Source: Streptacidiphilus jeojiense (lineage in GTDB: Bacteria; Actinomycetota; Actinomycetes; Streptomycetales; Streptomycetaceae). From it: a stretch of 64,000 nucleotides of DNA. The stretch spans positions 48,968 through 112,967 of the forward strand of contig NZ_JOEH01000028.1 of NCBI RefSeq assembly GCF_000719095.1, written 5' to 3'. Both the position numbers and the translations under genes were made by a program. The notes under the pieces were generated by a model, which was given only the letters and a program-made list of their open reading frames with translations, was not told the DNA's origin and made no database searches. This document shows positions 63,838-64,000 of this stretch, one piece after another (the first letter of the stretch is position 1; every line of letters begins with the position of its first letter).

Positions 63838-63878
63838 CGCCTCCGGCGGGGGTTTGTGCATGGCAGCGGGGGCGGGCC

Positions 63879-63997
63879 GGGGCGGGGTGGTCGCTCTGGG
63901 GCCTGCTGCAGAACGAGTCTGTAAGCGTGTTCAGTCTTATGGCGCCGATGACTCGTTCTTCGCTTTGACGGCCCCTGCCGCGACCACCCCGCCCCGT
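63879..63997. repeat. Long interrupted inverted repeat at the right edge
   Basis: CGGGGCGGGGTGGTCGC (63879-63895) recurs as its exact reverse complement near 63980-63996. Inside, GGGGCC pairs with GGCCCC and AGAACGAGTC with GACTCGTTCT, leaving a central loop of about 30 bases that contains GGCGCC. Total span is about 118 bp, with no gene. It could be a terminator for the MarR gene, a REP-like element or a miniature transposable element. Confidence 0.7.
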
Positions 63998-64000
63998 CCC

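Overview
This 64 kb window is chromosomal DNA from a high-GC actinomycete, almost certainly a Streptomycetaceae member. The support is pervasive G/C at third codon positions, frequent GTG and TTG starts with GGAGG-type ribosome sites, ATGA/GTGA start-stop overlaps, a TTA codon in a sigma-factor gene, and Streptomyces-typical families (SseB, DUF6114, DUF6230, the GlgE pathway, IcmA). From memory and unchecked, the order of pyk-ackA-pta, glgB-pep2-treS-glgE-glgP and sdaA-glyA-gcvH-gcvT resembles the S. coelicolor core around SCO5410-SCO5475. No tRNA, rRNA, CRISPR array, insertion sequence or prophage was seen.

Layout, left to right. 1-6 kb: two SseB-family genes, then a tandem glycine riboswitch ahead of gcvT-gcvH-glyA-sdaA (glycine/serine breakdown and one-carbon supply). 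6-14 kb: a TauE/SafE permease divergent from an ArsR-type regulator; a translationally coupled nitrate/sulfonate-type ABC importer; a Tat-exported phospholipase C. 14-20 kb: MazG-like, GNAT, HATPase and enoyl-CoA hydratase genes and two tandem L,D-transpeptidase lipoproteins. 19-27 kb: glgX, a TTA-containing ECF sigma factor with its zinc-type anti-sigma factor, and a heterodimeric ABC exporter.

27-30 kb: a compact ESX/type VII-like module of a large WXG protein, a two-helix membrane protein, a small ESAT-6-like protein with a YxxxE tail, and a possible EspG-like partner. The 3' half of the WXG gene and the membrane-protein gene have less G/C-biased codons than their surroundings. This suggests a polymorphic toxin/immunity pair and is my leading candidate for an undescribed system.

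30-42 kb: the GlgE pathway. TreS converts trehalose to maltose, maltokinase makes maltose-1-phosphate, GlgE polymerises it and GlgB branches the glucan. Divergent glgP degrades it, and glgX debranches it. The glgP/glgE intergenic region carries four GGCGCA boxes at an exact 10-bp pitch. 42-52 kb: a divergent EPSP synthase, a flavin-binding protein, an APC permease, a conserved hypothetical gene, and the pta-ackA-pyk acetate/pyruvate set. 52-57 kb: three surface proteins (DUF6230, DUF6114 and a Ser/Ala-rich exported protein) and a thioredoxin-like CnoX homologue without active-site cysteines. 57-64 kb: a TetR regulator, isobutyryl-CoA mutase large subunit, a DUF3817-MarR-DUF3817 sandwich, a zinc-ribbon membrane protein, three consecutive AIM24-family genes, a MarR regulator, and a long interrupted inverted repeat at the right edge.
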